A stretch of 64,000 bases of DNA, taken from Chryseobacterium culicis (GTDB lineage: Bacteria > Bacteroidota > Bacteroidia > Flavobacteriales > Weeksellaceae). The DNA is taken from contig NZ_FNWQ01000003.1 in NCBI RefSeq assembly GCF_900108365.1, positions 620,001 to 684,000 of the forward strand. Reading direction: 5' to 3'. Below, piece after piece: positions 8,808-17,368 of the stretch. Within the stretch, counting starts at the first letter, position 1. Every line of letters starts with the position of its first letter. The notes beneath the pieces are model-generated. The model saw only the letters and a list, made by a program, of their open reading frames with translations. It was not told where the DNA came from and made no database searches. The translations under genes and the position numbers were made by a program.

Positions 8808-11510
8808 ATGAAAAAAAATATTTCTTTATTTCTGATGCTGTTCTTTACTGTGTTTACTTATGCGCAGAAAACCGTTTCAGGAAAAATTACGGATGATGAT
8901 GGAGTTGCTATACCAAGTGCAAGTGTGACCGTAGAAGAACCCGGTAAAGATGCGATTCTGGCATACGGAATTACCAATTCTAAAGGGGAATACAAAGTAA
9001 CCTTCACTTCTGCAGAATCTAATGTAGATCTTAAAGTGAAAGCTTTCAACCAGAAACCCCTTACCAAGCAGATCAGCAATAGTGATCAGACCCTGAATTT
9101 CAAAATGCAGTCTGAAGCTACAGAAATCAAAGAAGTACAGCTGAAAACAAAAATGATTACCGCAAGAGGGGATACTATTTCTTACGACCTTAAAGCTTTC
9201 AACAGTAAAAACGACAGAACGCTGGCAGATGTAATGAAAAAAATTCCGGGAATTGAAGTAAATACGGACGGAACAATCCTTTATCAAGGCAATGCCATCA
9301 ATAAATTCTATGTGAACGGAAAAGACCTTATGGAAGGAGGTTACGGAACCATCAACAACTCCCTTCCGAAAGATGCCGTACAGAAAGTAGAAGTTCTTGA
9401 AAATCACCAGCCGGTAAAAATCCTCCAGGATAAAGTACCTTCAGATCAGGCAGCCATCAATATCAAACTGAAAAACTCCGTTACCATGACAGGTAGAGGA
9501 GAAGTGGGAACAGGCTTCGGAGATCCATGGCTTTGGAATGTAAAACTGACCCCTATGTTTTTCGGGCAGAAAAGCCAGTGGGTAGTCAATTATAAAACCA
9601 ATAATATGGGTGAGCAGGTGGAGAATGAAGGAAATATTCTGGCTTTTGGGAACAGGTATGAAGGCAAGAGAATCAATGCTTCTCAAAATGACTGGCTGAA
9701 CGTAGAAAATGCAAGCACACCTAATCTTCCGGTAAAAAGATATTTGATGAATAATGTCCATTACTTATCAGCCAACTACCTTACCAATATTGATAAGAAA
9801 AAAGAATGGGAACTTAAAGCTAACGCAAACTATACTAATAATGCTGTAGATAGAGAATCTTATAGCCAAACTGATTATTTTGCAACATCTAATCAGCCCG
9901 CTTCAAGAGTTACTCAGAATATTTTCAATAACTTTTATACTGATAAAGCAAAAGGAGAATTGATTTTCACTAAAAATGCAAAGAAAGGATTCTTTAAAAA
10001 TACCACAAGCTTCTCTCAATATTGGAATGCAGATCGTGGTATTGTAGATCGAACAGATGGAAACAGCAGCCGACATGGGGAGGAAGCAATAGAATCTCCT
10101 ACTTCTTCATTTCAGAACTCATTAAGTACTATTATCCCATGGAAAGAGAAAATGGTAAATATTCAGTCTTATATTAATTATCAGACAGATAGACAGACAT
10201 TAGAGGTTTCACCAGCTTCTTATTTGCAGATCCCGGGCTTCAATGCAACTGCGCCCACAGATATTGTAAGACAGAATATGAGACTTAAAACTTTCGAAGC
10301 CAATCATTCTGCTAATTTAGGTTTTTCAGCTAAAGGATGGACTTTTACTCCGGAAATAGGATTTAATTTTAAAACTACAGATCTGACCACAGACCTTTCA
10401 AATCTTCAAAATAGTAGTTTTCCAAGACCAAATGCAGCTTATAATAATGATTTGAAATACACTACAGCAACTCCATATGGAAGCGTAGGAGTAAATTATA
10501 AAAGTGAATCATGGATGATCTATGCCAATCTTCCAGTGAACTCAAACAATATTAAAGCTGAAGACCCATTAAGACTTGTTTCAAAATCAGTAAATAAAGT
10601 AACGTTTGAACCTAATATTTTTGCACAGTATTCATTTGCTTCATTCTGGAAAGCTTCATTAACAGGAAATATCAGTAATAATTTTGGGGAGGTAAACACA
10701 GCCTATTCAGGATTTTTAATGACTTCACCCAATGGTATCAATGCAATGGACGCTACCAACCCGATTCCTCAGAATAATACAAAATCTGGAGGAACACGAA
10801 TAGAATATAGAAATCCTCTGAATAATTTGTTCTTTAATCTTAATTACAGGCTATCCGATGTTAAAAGAAACCTTATTTCTTCACCAGTAAGAAATGAAGC
10901 AGGATATACAACCGTGAAATATCTGGAACAGGATAATCACACAAAAAATAATGGATTTAGTGGAGAAGTAGGAAAGTATTTCCCAAAATTTAAAACAAAT
11001 GCTTCAGTAAGCTATAGTAATAACACTTCAACATCAGATGCCTATCAGAATGATAAATCTTATGAAAGTAAAAACAACTCTCAATCAGTAGGATTTAAAT
11101 TTAATAATACCTATTTCAGTTGGATGAGTGTGGATTATAATTTTACTATTTCAAGAACGCAACAAACCAATACAAGTGCAACACCTGAATTGAATAATGT
11201 AAACTCAAGAAATGGATTTAATCATAATTTAGGAGTGTTCTTCTATCCAATAGAAAATCATACCATCGGATTTAATTGGGACCAGGTAAACAGCAGCGCC
11301 GGAACTCAGAAATATAATAATGGATTCTATGATTTGTCTTATCAGTTCAGCTGGGCAAAGAAGAAGATAGATTTTGAATTGAAATGGATGAATATTGCGA
11401 ACAAAAAAGTTTTTGAAACGTATGATATCAATGCACAAAGTATTTCTTACACAAGAATTCAGCTCCGCCCTAGCCAGGTCATGTTTACGGTAAAATTCAA
11501 CTTTAAATAA
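8808..11510 (+). CDS. TonB-dependent-receptor-like outer membrane beta-barrel protein
   Basis: A 900-residue protein with a signal peptide (MKKNISLFLMLFFTVFTYAQ), a CarboxypepD_reg-like domain (about 21-110: KTVSGKITDDDGVAIPSASV), a plug-like region with IPGIEVNTDGTILYQGNAINKFYVNGKDL and VQKVEVLENHQPVKIL, then a long beta-barrel of alternating aromatic strands ending in FTVKFNFK. This is the outer membrane family that in flavobacteria is usually followed by a GLPGLI gene, as seen here at 12244, with a minus-strand DinB remnant between. The substrate is unknown; it may import peptides, chelates or glycans across the outer membrane. Confidence 0.85.
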   Translation: MKKNISLFLMLFFTVFTYAQKTVSGKITDDDGVAIPSASVTVEEPGKDAILAYGITNSKGEYKVTFTSAESNVDLKVKAFNQKPLTKQISNSDQTLNFKMQSEATEIKEVQLKTKMITARGDTISYDLKAFNSKNDRTLADVMKKIPGIEVNTDGTILYQGNAINKFYVNGKDLMEGGYGTINNSLPKDAVQKVEVLENHQPVKILQDKVPSDQAAINIKLKNSVTMTGRGEVGTGFGDPWLWNVKLTPMFFGQKSQWVVNYKTNNMGEQVENEGNILAFGNRYEGKRINASQNDWLNVENASTPNLPVKRYLMNNVHYLSANYLTNIDKKKEWELKANANYTNNAVDRESYSQTDYFATSNQPASRVTQNIFNNFYTDKAKGELIFTKNAKKGFFKNTTSFSQYWNADRGIVDRTDGNSSRHGEEAIESPTSSFQNSLSTIIPWKEKMVNIQSYINYQTDRQTLEVSPASYLQIPGFNATAPTDIVRQNMRLKTFEANHSANLGFSAKGWTFTPEIGFNFKTTDLTTDLSNLQNSSFPRPNAAYNNDLKYTTATPYGSVGVNYKSESWMIYANLPVNSNNIKAEDPLRLVSKSVNKVTFEPNIFAQYSFASFWKASLTGNISNNFGEVNTAYSGFLMTSPNGINAMDATNPIPQNNTKSGGTRIEYRNPLNNLFFNLNYRLSDVKRNLISSPVRNEAGYTTVKYLEQDNHTKNNGFSGEVGKYFPKFKTNASVSYSNNTSTSDAYQNDKSYESKNNSQSVGFKFNNTYFSWMSVDYNFTISRTQQTNTSATPELNNVNSRNGFNHNLGVFFYPIENHTIGFNWDQVNSSAGTQKYNNGFYDLSYQFSWAKKKIDFELKWMNIANKKVFETYDINAQSISYTRIQLRPSQVMFTVKFNFK

Positions 11511-11515
11511 TATCA

Positions 11516-11545
11516 AAAACCAATCCATCCGGATTGGTTTTTTTT
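11516..11545 (+). terminator. Rho-independent terminator
   Basis: AAAACCAATCC pairs with GGATTGGTTTT across an ATCC loop, followed by a T-run, six bases after the stop of the outer membrane protein gene. Confidence 0.9.
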
Positions 11546-11566
11546 GAGATATAAGATGTAATAAAA

Positions 11567-12063
11567 TTAAAAGCTTTGCTGGTCTGCTGAAGGCCCATAG
11601 CTTCCCGGCAAAGGAATATTGTTCAGTCTGTAATACACGCCCAGCTGAGCTCTGTGATGCGTAATCTGGTTGAGTGCATGACGGATTGCGCCGTATTTGC
11701 TCCAGCTTGCCAGTTCATGGCCGTCATTTTTAATCGTCCAGCTGGGATTCAGATCATCTTCTGTACTGCTATCAAGCGCTTTTTTACCTGCCTGATAGTC
11801 TCTTCCAGCTTGTTCATAAGATCCTCTCTGGTAGAAAGAACCGTAGGTTTATATTCGCCTTTGCCAAAATCCAGTTCGGAAGTATTTAAAATGGTGTTCG
11901 GCCATTCAAAAACTTCTACGAGATGGGTGGCAAGCGGCATCATTTTCATGCTTTTCTCATGAGGAGCGAAGTCGTTTTTTCCCTCAGGAAACAGTTCAAT
12001 AAATTTTTTCGTGGTTTGGAATTCTCCCTCCAGTTCAGATTTTAATTGAGATAAGGTATCCAT
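11567..12063 (-). pseudogene. DinB family protein, single-base frameshift
   Basis: Read on the minus strand from 12063, the frame starts MDTLSQLKSELEGEFQTTKK and runs like a DinB/YfiT metal-dependent fold protein, including ATHLVEVFEW, until a stop at 11749. The missing C-terminal part continues without interruption in another frame from about 11800 to the TAA at 11567-11569, with GKKALDSSTEDDLNPSWT, ELASWSKYGAIRHALNQITHH and PLPGSYGPSADQQSF. The total is 497 bases, one short of the 498 needed for a 165-residue DinB protein, so a single G appears lost in GAAGAGGAC-like sequence near 11798-11806. There is no homopolymer there. It is either a recent pseudogene or a sequence error. The metal ligand His of HALNQITHHR lies in the shifted part. 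Confidence 0.82.
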
Positions 12064-12243
12064 AATATTTTGTTTTTTAGAAACTTAAAGATAAGCGTTT
12101 TAAAAATCAAACTGTTTTAAGAGAATCATAATTTTTGGGAGGCTATCCGGTTTGCGGGAACAGGTTTTAGCTAAAAAATAAAATTTAAAAAAATTGTAAC
12201 AAAAGATGACATGTGATTACTAATTATGTAAAACTTTGCTATA

Positions 12244-13149
12244 ATGAAAAAATTACTTTCCATATTTCTTGTCACTCTTTTTGCATTTGCAGGAGCTCAG
12301 GAGTCAAAGGAAACAGCTAATCGTTTCTTTTATGAACTGACCTTTAAGCCGAAGAAAGATTCGGCAAAACTAGATAAGGTAATCACCATTCTTGATATTA
12401 CAGATAAAAATAAATCTATTTATCAAGATTATACTGTAATAGCACAAGATTCTATTATGAAAGTAGAAATCGAAGCAATGCAAAAAGCAGGAATGATGAA
12501 AGATCTTTCAAAATCTCTTAAAACTCCGAAAATCTCAGCAAGAATATATAAGTTTTACCCAGGTATGAAAGTTCAATATGTGGATAAAATAGCAAATGGA
12601 TTTACACCGAGTAATATTGGCTACAGTGAAGATCTAAAATTCAACTGGAATATTTTGTCTGATAAACAAAAGATAGGGGAATACAATGCTCAAAAAGCAA
12701 CAACAGACTTTGGAGGAAGAACTTGGACAGCTTGGTTTAGTACAGATATTCCTTTTCAGGATGGACCGTACAAATTTTATGGTCTTCCGGGTTTAATTGT
12801 AAAAATTGAAGATGCTGATAAAAATTATTCGTGGATATTACAAGGAAATAAGAAGGTGAAGGATTATACAGAATTCTCCTATATTGAAAATTTAATGCAT
12901 GCTTCCGGAGGAAAAGTAAATGAATTATCAAGAGAAAAATTTGAAAAGACATTTAATGATTTCAAGAAAGATCCATTTGCATCAGTAAGACCAATGATGA
13001 CTCAAGAGATGATGTCTAAATCTATACCTGGAATGGATGGAACAATTGGAGATATGATGAAAAAACAAGAAAAGCAATATAAAGACTTTTATAATGCGAA
13101 TGACAATCCAATAGAAAAAGAACAAGCTTCTGACAAAAAGAAAAAATAA
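12244..13149 (+). CDS. GLPGLI family protein
   Basis: A 301-residue exported protein with signal peptide MKKLLSIFLVTLFAFAGAQ. The family motif FYGLPGLIVKIEDADKNYSW is at about residues 178-197, preceded by TWTAWFSTDIPFQDGPYKF. GLPGLI proteins (TIGR01200) are periplasmic and of unknown function, and typically sit next to TonB/CarboxypepD_reg outer membrane proteins such as the one at 8808-11510. The C-terminus is Lys-rich. The 180 bases upstream hold a near-consensus -7 element (AAACTTTG, 12230-12237). Confidence 0.9.
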   Translation: MKKLLSIFLVTLFAFAGAQESKETANRFFYELTFKPKKDSAKLDKVITILDITDKNKSIYQDYTVIAQDSIMKVEIEAMQKAGMMKDLSKSLKTPKISARIYKFYPGMKVQYVDKIANGFTPSNIGYSEDLKFNWNILSDKQKIGEYNAQKATTDFGGRTWTAWFSTDIPFQDGPYKFYGLPGLIVKIEDADKNYSWILQGNKKVKDYTEFSYIENLMHASGGKVNELSREKFEKTFNDFKKDPFASVRPMMTQEMMSKSIPGMDGTIGDMMKKQEKQYKDFYNANDNPIEKEQASDKKKK

Positions 13150-13177
13150 GCATTCATATCAACTAAATTATATTTTG

Positions 13178-13219
13178 AATCAACCCAGGTACAGCAATGT
13201 ATTTGGGTTGATTTCTTTT
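13178..13219 (+). terminator. Terminator after the GLPGLI gene
   Basis: AATCAACCCA (13178-13187) pairs with TGGGTTGATT (13204-13213), followed by TCTTTTTT. Confidence 0.8.
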
Positions 13220-13383
13220 TTGTTAAAAATGTTCTTTTAATAACTGGAAAATATTGAAAATAAACGCTAATTTCAAATGATATTTTAGAATAAGCACTTG
13301 TTTTTAAAATTTAAATAACAAAAATTTGATTTTGGTATTTTTCATTATATGTTTGTTTTACAACAAATTAAAATATTATTATA

Positions 13384-13656
13384 ATGAAAAAAATTATTTT
13401 TATGTTGTTATTAACAACATCTGCAATGTCATTTGCAAAAACGGAAGAGCCAAAAGTAAAAACAGAAGAAAGTAAAAGTAAAGTTGAGACTGTATTAGTT
13501 GCCAAAAAGAATTTTAGGGAAGAAAAATCAAAAATAAAAATAAAACAAGCGATGAATTTAGAGGGATGTTTGGCAGTTGCATTTACTATTACTCCTCTTG
13601 ATCCCCCATCAGGAAATGCAATGATCGGTTACTGTCTAGAGACATATTCTAAATAA
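13384..13656 (+). CDS. Small exported protein of unknown function
   Basis: A 90-residue protein with a clear signal peptide (MKKIIFMLLLTTSAMSFA), then a Lys/Glu-rich stretch (about 20-60) and a short C-terminal segment with two Cys (GCLAVAFTITPLDPPSG ... GYCLETYSK) that could form a disulfide. I do not recognise the family. It stands alone between two terminators. The signal peptide, the start context (ATTATAATG) and the terminator after it support a real gene. Confidence 0.6.
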   Translation: MKKIIFMLLLTTSAMSFAKTEEPKVKTEESKSKVETVLVAKKNFREEKSKIKIKQAMNLEGCLAVAFTITPLDPPSGNAMIGYCLETYSK

Positions 13657-13682
13657 TAAGATTTAAAATTATTATAAAACTA

Positions 13683-13721
13683 AAGAGGCTATTTCAATTG
13701 AGAAAAAGCCTCTTATTTTTT
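13683..13721 (+). terminator. Terminator after the small exported protein
   Basis: AAGAGGCT (13683-13690) pairs with AGCCTCTT (13707-13714), followed by ATTTTTT. Confidence 0.8.
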
Positions 13722-13734
13722 GGACGGAAACGTT

Positions 13735-13753
13735 ATTTAGATTAAATTTAAAT
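13735..13753 (+). promoter_or_regulatory. Candidate metal-regulator operator of feoAB
   Basis: A 19-bp imperfect palindrome, ATTTAGATTAAATTTAAAT, with 8 of 9 arm positions matching. It ends four bases upstream of the -7 box. Length and position fit a DtxR/IdeR- or Fur-type repressor site for a ferrous iron operon. Which regulator binds cannot be told from the sequence. Confidence 0.5.
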
Positions 13754-13757
13754 AGCG

Positions 13758-13765
13758 TATATTTG
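13758..13765 (+). promoter_or_regulatory. -7 promoter element of feoAB
   Basis: TATATTTG matches TAnnTTTG exactly, 19 bases upstream of the feoA TTG start. The expected transcript would have a very short leader. Confidence 0.6.
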
Positions 13766-13784
13766 CAGGACTAAAAATTAGGCT

Positions 13785-14039
13785 TTGAAAGAGAAAGGAT
13801 TACATAAATTAAGTGGATTCCCTAAAAATACAATGGGGAAGATATTGGGATATGATAACGACCATCTTAAAATGCCCAATAAAATTATTGAAATGGGGCT
13901 TCTTCCGGAGACCTCTTTCAGAATTTTGTATCAGGCGCCATTCAACGGGCCTATGTATGTGGAGTTTGGAGCAGAAAAAAGCCGTATTGCTCTTCGTGAG
14001 GAAGAAGGAGATTACATCATTGTTGAAGAATTGAATTAA
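13785..14039 (+). CDS. feoA: Ferrous iron transport protein FeoA
   Basis: An 84-residue SH3-like protein starting at TTG 13785. The N-terminal HKLSGFPKNTMGKILGY block and the later MGLLPETSFRILYQAPFNGPMYVEFG are the FeoA core. The first ATG (13833) would remove the first beta-strand, so TTG is preferred. FeoA is a small cytoplasmic partner needed for FeoB-mediated Fe2+ import. Its stop overlaps the feoB start by one base (TAATG). Confidence 0.88.
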   Translation: MKEKGLHKLSGFPKNTMGKILGYDNDHLKMPNKIIEMGLLPETSFRILYQAPFNGPMYVEFGAEKSRIALREEEGDYIIVEELN

Positions 14040-16072
14040 TGCAGGAAAACAAGAAAAAACAGATACTTTTAGTCGGAAATCCTAATGTAGGAAAGTCTAC
14101 GGTTTTTAATACGCTTTGCAACAAAAAGCAGAAGACCGGAAACTATGCCGGCGTTACCGTTGCAAGCCACTCGGGCAACTATACTTATAAAAACGAAGAA
14201 GTAGAGGTTATTGACCTTCCGGGTTCTTACAGCGTATATCCGAGTTCGGAAGATGAAGCTATTTTCTCCAAATATCTTATTGATGAGCAGAAAAACTATG
14301 CAGGAGTTGTTTATATTCTTGAAGCATTAAGTTTAAAAAGAGGGTTGCTTCTGTTTCAGCAGATTCAGGATCTCGGCATTCCAATGATTCTGATTGTCAA
14401 TCAGATCGACCAGGCAGAAAGAAGAGGAATCACCATAGATATTCAGAAATTTTCTGAAGCGTTAGGGATCAAAATCATTCAGACCAATGCCAAAGAGCAG
14501 ATCGGGATAGATGAGGTAAGAGATGCCGTTTACAACAATGAGTTTGTAAAAACAAATACCCTTTCTTTTGAAACCCCTAACGAGCACAGAGATTTTATTC
14601 AGAAACTGGCAGCGCATAAAGGTTTCGATAACGAATATAAAGCATGGATGAGCCTTTCACTGGGAACAGATCTTGGAAGAATAAGCTCTGTCATGGAACA
14701 GTTAAACGAATCTGATACTAAAAGCCTGGTCCCTAAAAGATTACAGGTTCAGGAAACTGTCAGAAGATATCAGAACGTAGACAAAATACTGGCTGATGTC
14801 ATTTCTAAAAAAGCGCAGTTCAAAGAATTATTAACCGAAAAACTGGATAAAGTTTTGGTTCATAAATTCTGGGGATATGTAGTGTTTTTAGTTATTCTTC
14901 TTGTGATTTTCCAAAGCGTTTTCTTCCTTGCAGAATATCCGATGAGCTGGATTGAAGAATCCTTCTCATGGCTGGCAGCATTCACCAGTGAACACCTTCC
15001 GGAAGGGCCAGTTAATTCTCTTATTTCGAACGGAATTGTTCCGGGAATAGGAGGAATTGTCGTTTTTGCTCCACAAATCGGAATCCTGCTGTATTTTCTT
15101 TATCTGCTGGAAGATTCAGGATATATGGCAAGGGTTGTATTCCTGATGGACAGATTACTGCGTCCGTTCGGGCTTAACGGAAAAAGTATTGTTCCGCTGG
15201 TATCGGGAACTGCATGCGCTATTCCCGCGGTAATCTCTACAAGAAATATTGAAAATGTAAAAGAAAGATTACTGACCATACTGGTGACACCGTTCATGAC
15301 ATGTTCTGCGAGACTTCCGGTATACAGCATTATTATCGGACTCATTATTTCAGAAGGAACATTTTTAGGAATAAAATATAAGGCACTGGTGCTGATGGGA
15401 ATGTACCTTCTTGGCTTCCTAGTTGCTTTATTCTCAGCAGCAATCCTTAAAAGATTTATTAAAAGCAAAGGGAAAACCTACCTGGTAATGGATCTTCCTG
15501 CCTATAAAAAGCCGCTTTTCGGATATGACTTTAAAATGGTTTTAGGAAAAGTATGGGACTTCATTACCGGAGCCGGAAAAATTATTTTCATAGTAAGTAT
15601 CATCATCTGGTTCCTGAGCTATTTCGGGCCAAGCCAGAAAGCAGATCAGTTTGTGGCAACAGATGTTCATCTGGATCACTCTTACCTTGCCAAAATGGGA
15701 AAAGGAATAGAGCCTGTAATCGCTCCTCTTGGTTACGACTGGAAAATGGGTGTGGGAATCCTTACAAGTTTCGTAGCGAGAGAAGTTTTCGTGGGAACAA
15801 TGTCAACACTTTACAGCCTGGAAGATGATGCTCCTGAAGTAAAAGTAATTGATAAAATGAGAAGAGATGTAAAACCCAACGGAGAAAAGGTCTTCAGCTT
15901 TGCGACGGGAATCTCGGTTCTTCTTTTCTATGCATTTGCAATGCAGTGTGTTTCTACACTTGCAGTAGTCTACAGAGAAACCAAAAGCTGGAAATGGACC
16001 GGCTTTCAGGTGGTCATGATGACAGGTTTGGCATATTTTGTGTCGATGATAGTATATCAGATTTTAAAGTAA
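14039..16072 (+). CDS. feoB: Ferrous iron transporter FeoB
   Basis: A 677-residue inner membrane Fe2+ transporter. The N-terminal G domain has G1 GNPNVGKST (about 13-21), G3 DLPGSYS and G4 NQID; the membrane part has two Gate-type repeats including SGTACAIPAVISTR and FMTCSARLPVY, whose Cys residues are typical of FeoB, and ends with a VVMMTGLAYFVSMIVYQ helix. It is coupled to feoA upstream and the Cys-rich peptide downstream by one-base overlaps, so the three form one operon. Confidence 0.97.
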   Translation: MQENKKKQILLVGNPNVGKSTVFNTLCNKKQKTGNYAGVTVASHSGNYTYKNEEVEVIDLPGSYSVYPSSEDEAIFSKYLIDEQKNYAGVVYILEALSLKRGLLLFQQIQDLGIPMILIVNQIDQAERRGITIDIQKFSEALGIKIIQTNAKEQIGIDEVRDAVYNNEFVKTNTLSFETPNEHRDFIQKLAAHKGFDNEYKAWMSLSLGTDLGRISSVMEQLNESDTKSLVPKRLQVQETVRRYQNVDKILADVISKKAQFKELLTEKLDKVLVHKFWGYVVFLVILLVIFQSVFFLAEYPMSWIEESFSWLAAFTSEHLPEGPVNSLISNGIVPGIGGIVVFAPQIGILLYFLYLLEDSGYMARVVFLMDRLLRPFGLNGKSIVPLVSGTACAIPAVISTRNIENVKERLLTILVTPFMTCSARLPVYSIIIGLIISEGTFLGIKYKALVLMGMYLLGFLVALFSAAILKRFIKSKGKTYLVMDLPAYKKPLFGYDFKMVLGKVWDFITGAGKIIFIVSIIIWFLSYFGPSQKADQFVATDVHLDHSYLAKMGKGIEPVIAPLGYDWKMGVGILTSFVAREVFVGTMSTLYSLEDDAPEVKVIDKMRRDVKPNGEKVFSFATGISVLLFYAFAMQCVSTLAVVYRETKSWKWTGFQVVMMTGLAYFVSMIVYQILK

Positions 16073-16224
16073 TGGATTCATCATTAATCATTCAGTACGT
16101 ACTTATTGCATTAATTGTAGCATTTGCATGTTACTCATTATTTAAAGTACTTAAAAAGAATTTTGCACCTAAGAAATTCAGCTCCAAAAGAACCGGCTGC
16201 GACAAAGACTGCGGCTGCTCATGA
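16072..16224 (+). CDS. FeoB-associated Cys-rich membrane protein
   Basis: A 50-residue protein whose ATG overlaps the feoB stop (TAATG). A single N-terminal transmembrane helix (about residues 5-27) is followed by a basic stretch and the Cys-rich tail TGCDKDCGCS. This is the pattern of the 'FeoB-associated Cys-rich membrane protein' family, thought to play a FeoC-like accessory role; its exact function is unknown. Confidence 0.85.
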   Translation: MDSSLIIQYVLIALIVAFACYSLFKVLKKNFAPKKFSSKRTGCDKDCGCS

Positions 16225-16290
16225 TCTCGTATTCATCGGATAATTGAAAAAAATGTAGTAATTTCATTTTCCTAATGTAAATTATTCGAT

Positions 16291-17304
16291 TTGAATTTGT
16301 TAAAAGCAGGGCTACTTGCATTTTCTTTATTAGTCATTCAGGTAAAAGCACAGTCAGATACCGCAAATACCAAGTCTTATGCAGACCAGGTAATGATTCG
16401 TGTAAATCTCGATACCAATATTGAGAGCTATGTCTTTACAGCAGGAGAAGGTAAAAATGCCAGCGAAACCGTATTCTCCATCAACAATAAAACAAAAACT
16501 TCCCTTTCAGTTGATTATAGAATCATCAGTGCTACATTGTCATTTGCCCCCAGGTTTTTAGAAGGAAATAATGATGACAATATGAAAGGAAAAAGCTCCT
16601 ACACCGATTTCAGCTTCAGATTCTTTCCCGGCAGGATAATTCAAAATCTATATTATAAAAATGTAAAAGGATTTTACGTAGAAAATATGAAAGACCTTTC
16701 TCCCGATTGGCAGGAAGGCAGAGATCCTTACATTCAGTTTCCGGATTTAAGAGTGCAGACCTTTGGTGGATCTACCTCCTACATTTTAAACAAAAACTTT
16801 TCAGCAAAAGCAATCTACACGCAGGGAGAATGGCAGAAGAAAAGCAGTGGAAGCTGGGTTCCTTTTGTAGATTATGACCTTACCATTTTCAGAAATACAA
16901 TTGATGGCGTAAAAGACAAGGAGGTCCAATACAATATCGGAGGAAACATTGGATATTTCTACAATTGGGTCATTGGATCAAAAGTAAATATTTCACCCTA
17001 TCTGGCGGTAGGTATAGGAGGAAAGTTCTCCAGCTACCGGGATTATCAGAATGAAGGAATAAAAGAAAATGCACAGTATGCTACCATAAGAATGCAGGGA
17101 GGTCTGCACGTAGGCTTTAATACAGACCGCTTTCTGTTCGGAGGTAAAATGAACTTTAATGCCAATGGCTACGATCAGAAAAATAACCAGACTGTGGAGA
17201 ATAATAACCTCTACGGACTTCTGTACATTGGGTATCGTTTTGCACCACCGAAAGTTGTAAAAAATACATATGATAAAATTCAAAAAAAGATTCCTATTCT
17301 ATAA
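16291..17304 (+). CDS. DUF4421-like outer membrane beta-barrel protein
   Basis: A 337-residue exported protein beginning at TTG 16291 with a signal peptide (NLLKAGLLAFSLLVIQVKAQ). The mature part has alternating hydrophobic strands, with SYTDFSFRFFPGRIIQNLYYKNVKGFYVEN and several glycine/aromatic strand pairs ending YGLLYIGYRFAPP, consistent with the DUF4421 barrel family. No ATG is available near the signal peptide. Function unknown. Confidence 0.65.
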   Translation: MNLLKAGLLAFSLLVIQVKAQSDTANTKSYADQVMIRVNLDTNIESYVFTAGEGKNASETVFSINNKTKTSLSVDYRIISATLSFAPRFLEGNNDDNMKGKSSYTDFSFRFFPGRIIQNLYYKNVKGFYVENMKDLSPDWQEGRDPYIQFPDLRVQTFGGSTSYILNKNFSAKAIYTQGEWQKKSSGSWVPFVDYDLTIFRNTIDGVKDKEVQYNIGGNIGYFYNWVIGSKVNISPYLAVGIGGKFSSYRDYQNEGIKENAQYATIRMQGGLHVGFNTDRFLFGGKMNFNANGYDQKNNQTVENNNLYGLLYIGYRFAPPKVVKNTYDKIQKKIPIL

Positions 17305-17322
17305 GTTGAAAGGTCTTTTAAG

Positions 17323-17330
17323 TATCTTTG
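17323..17330 (+). promoter_or_regulatory. -7 element upstream of glmM
   Basis: TATCTTTG matches TAnnTTTG, 38 bases before the glmM ATG. A TTG at 17306-17308 is closer than the usual spacing. Confidence 0.5.
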
Positions 17331-17368
17331 CTCTGGAAAACTTAGAAAAACTATAAATTAAAAACATA

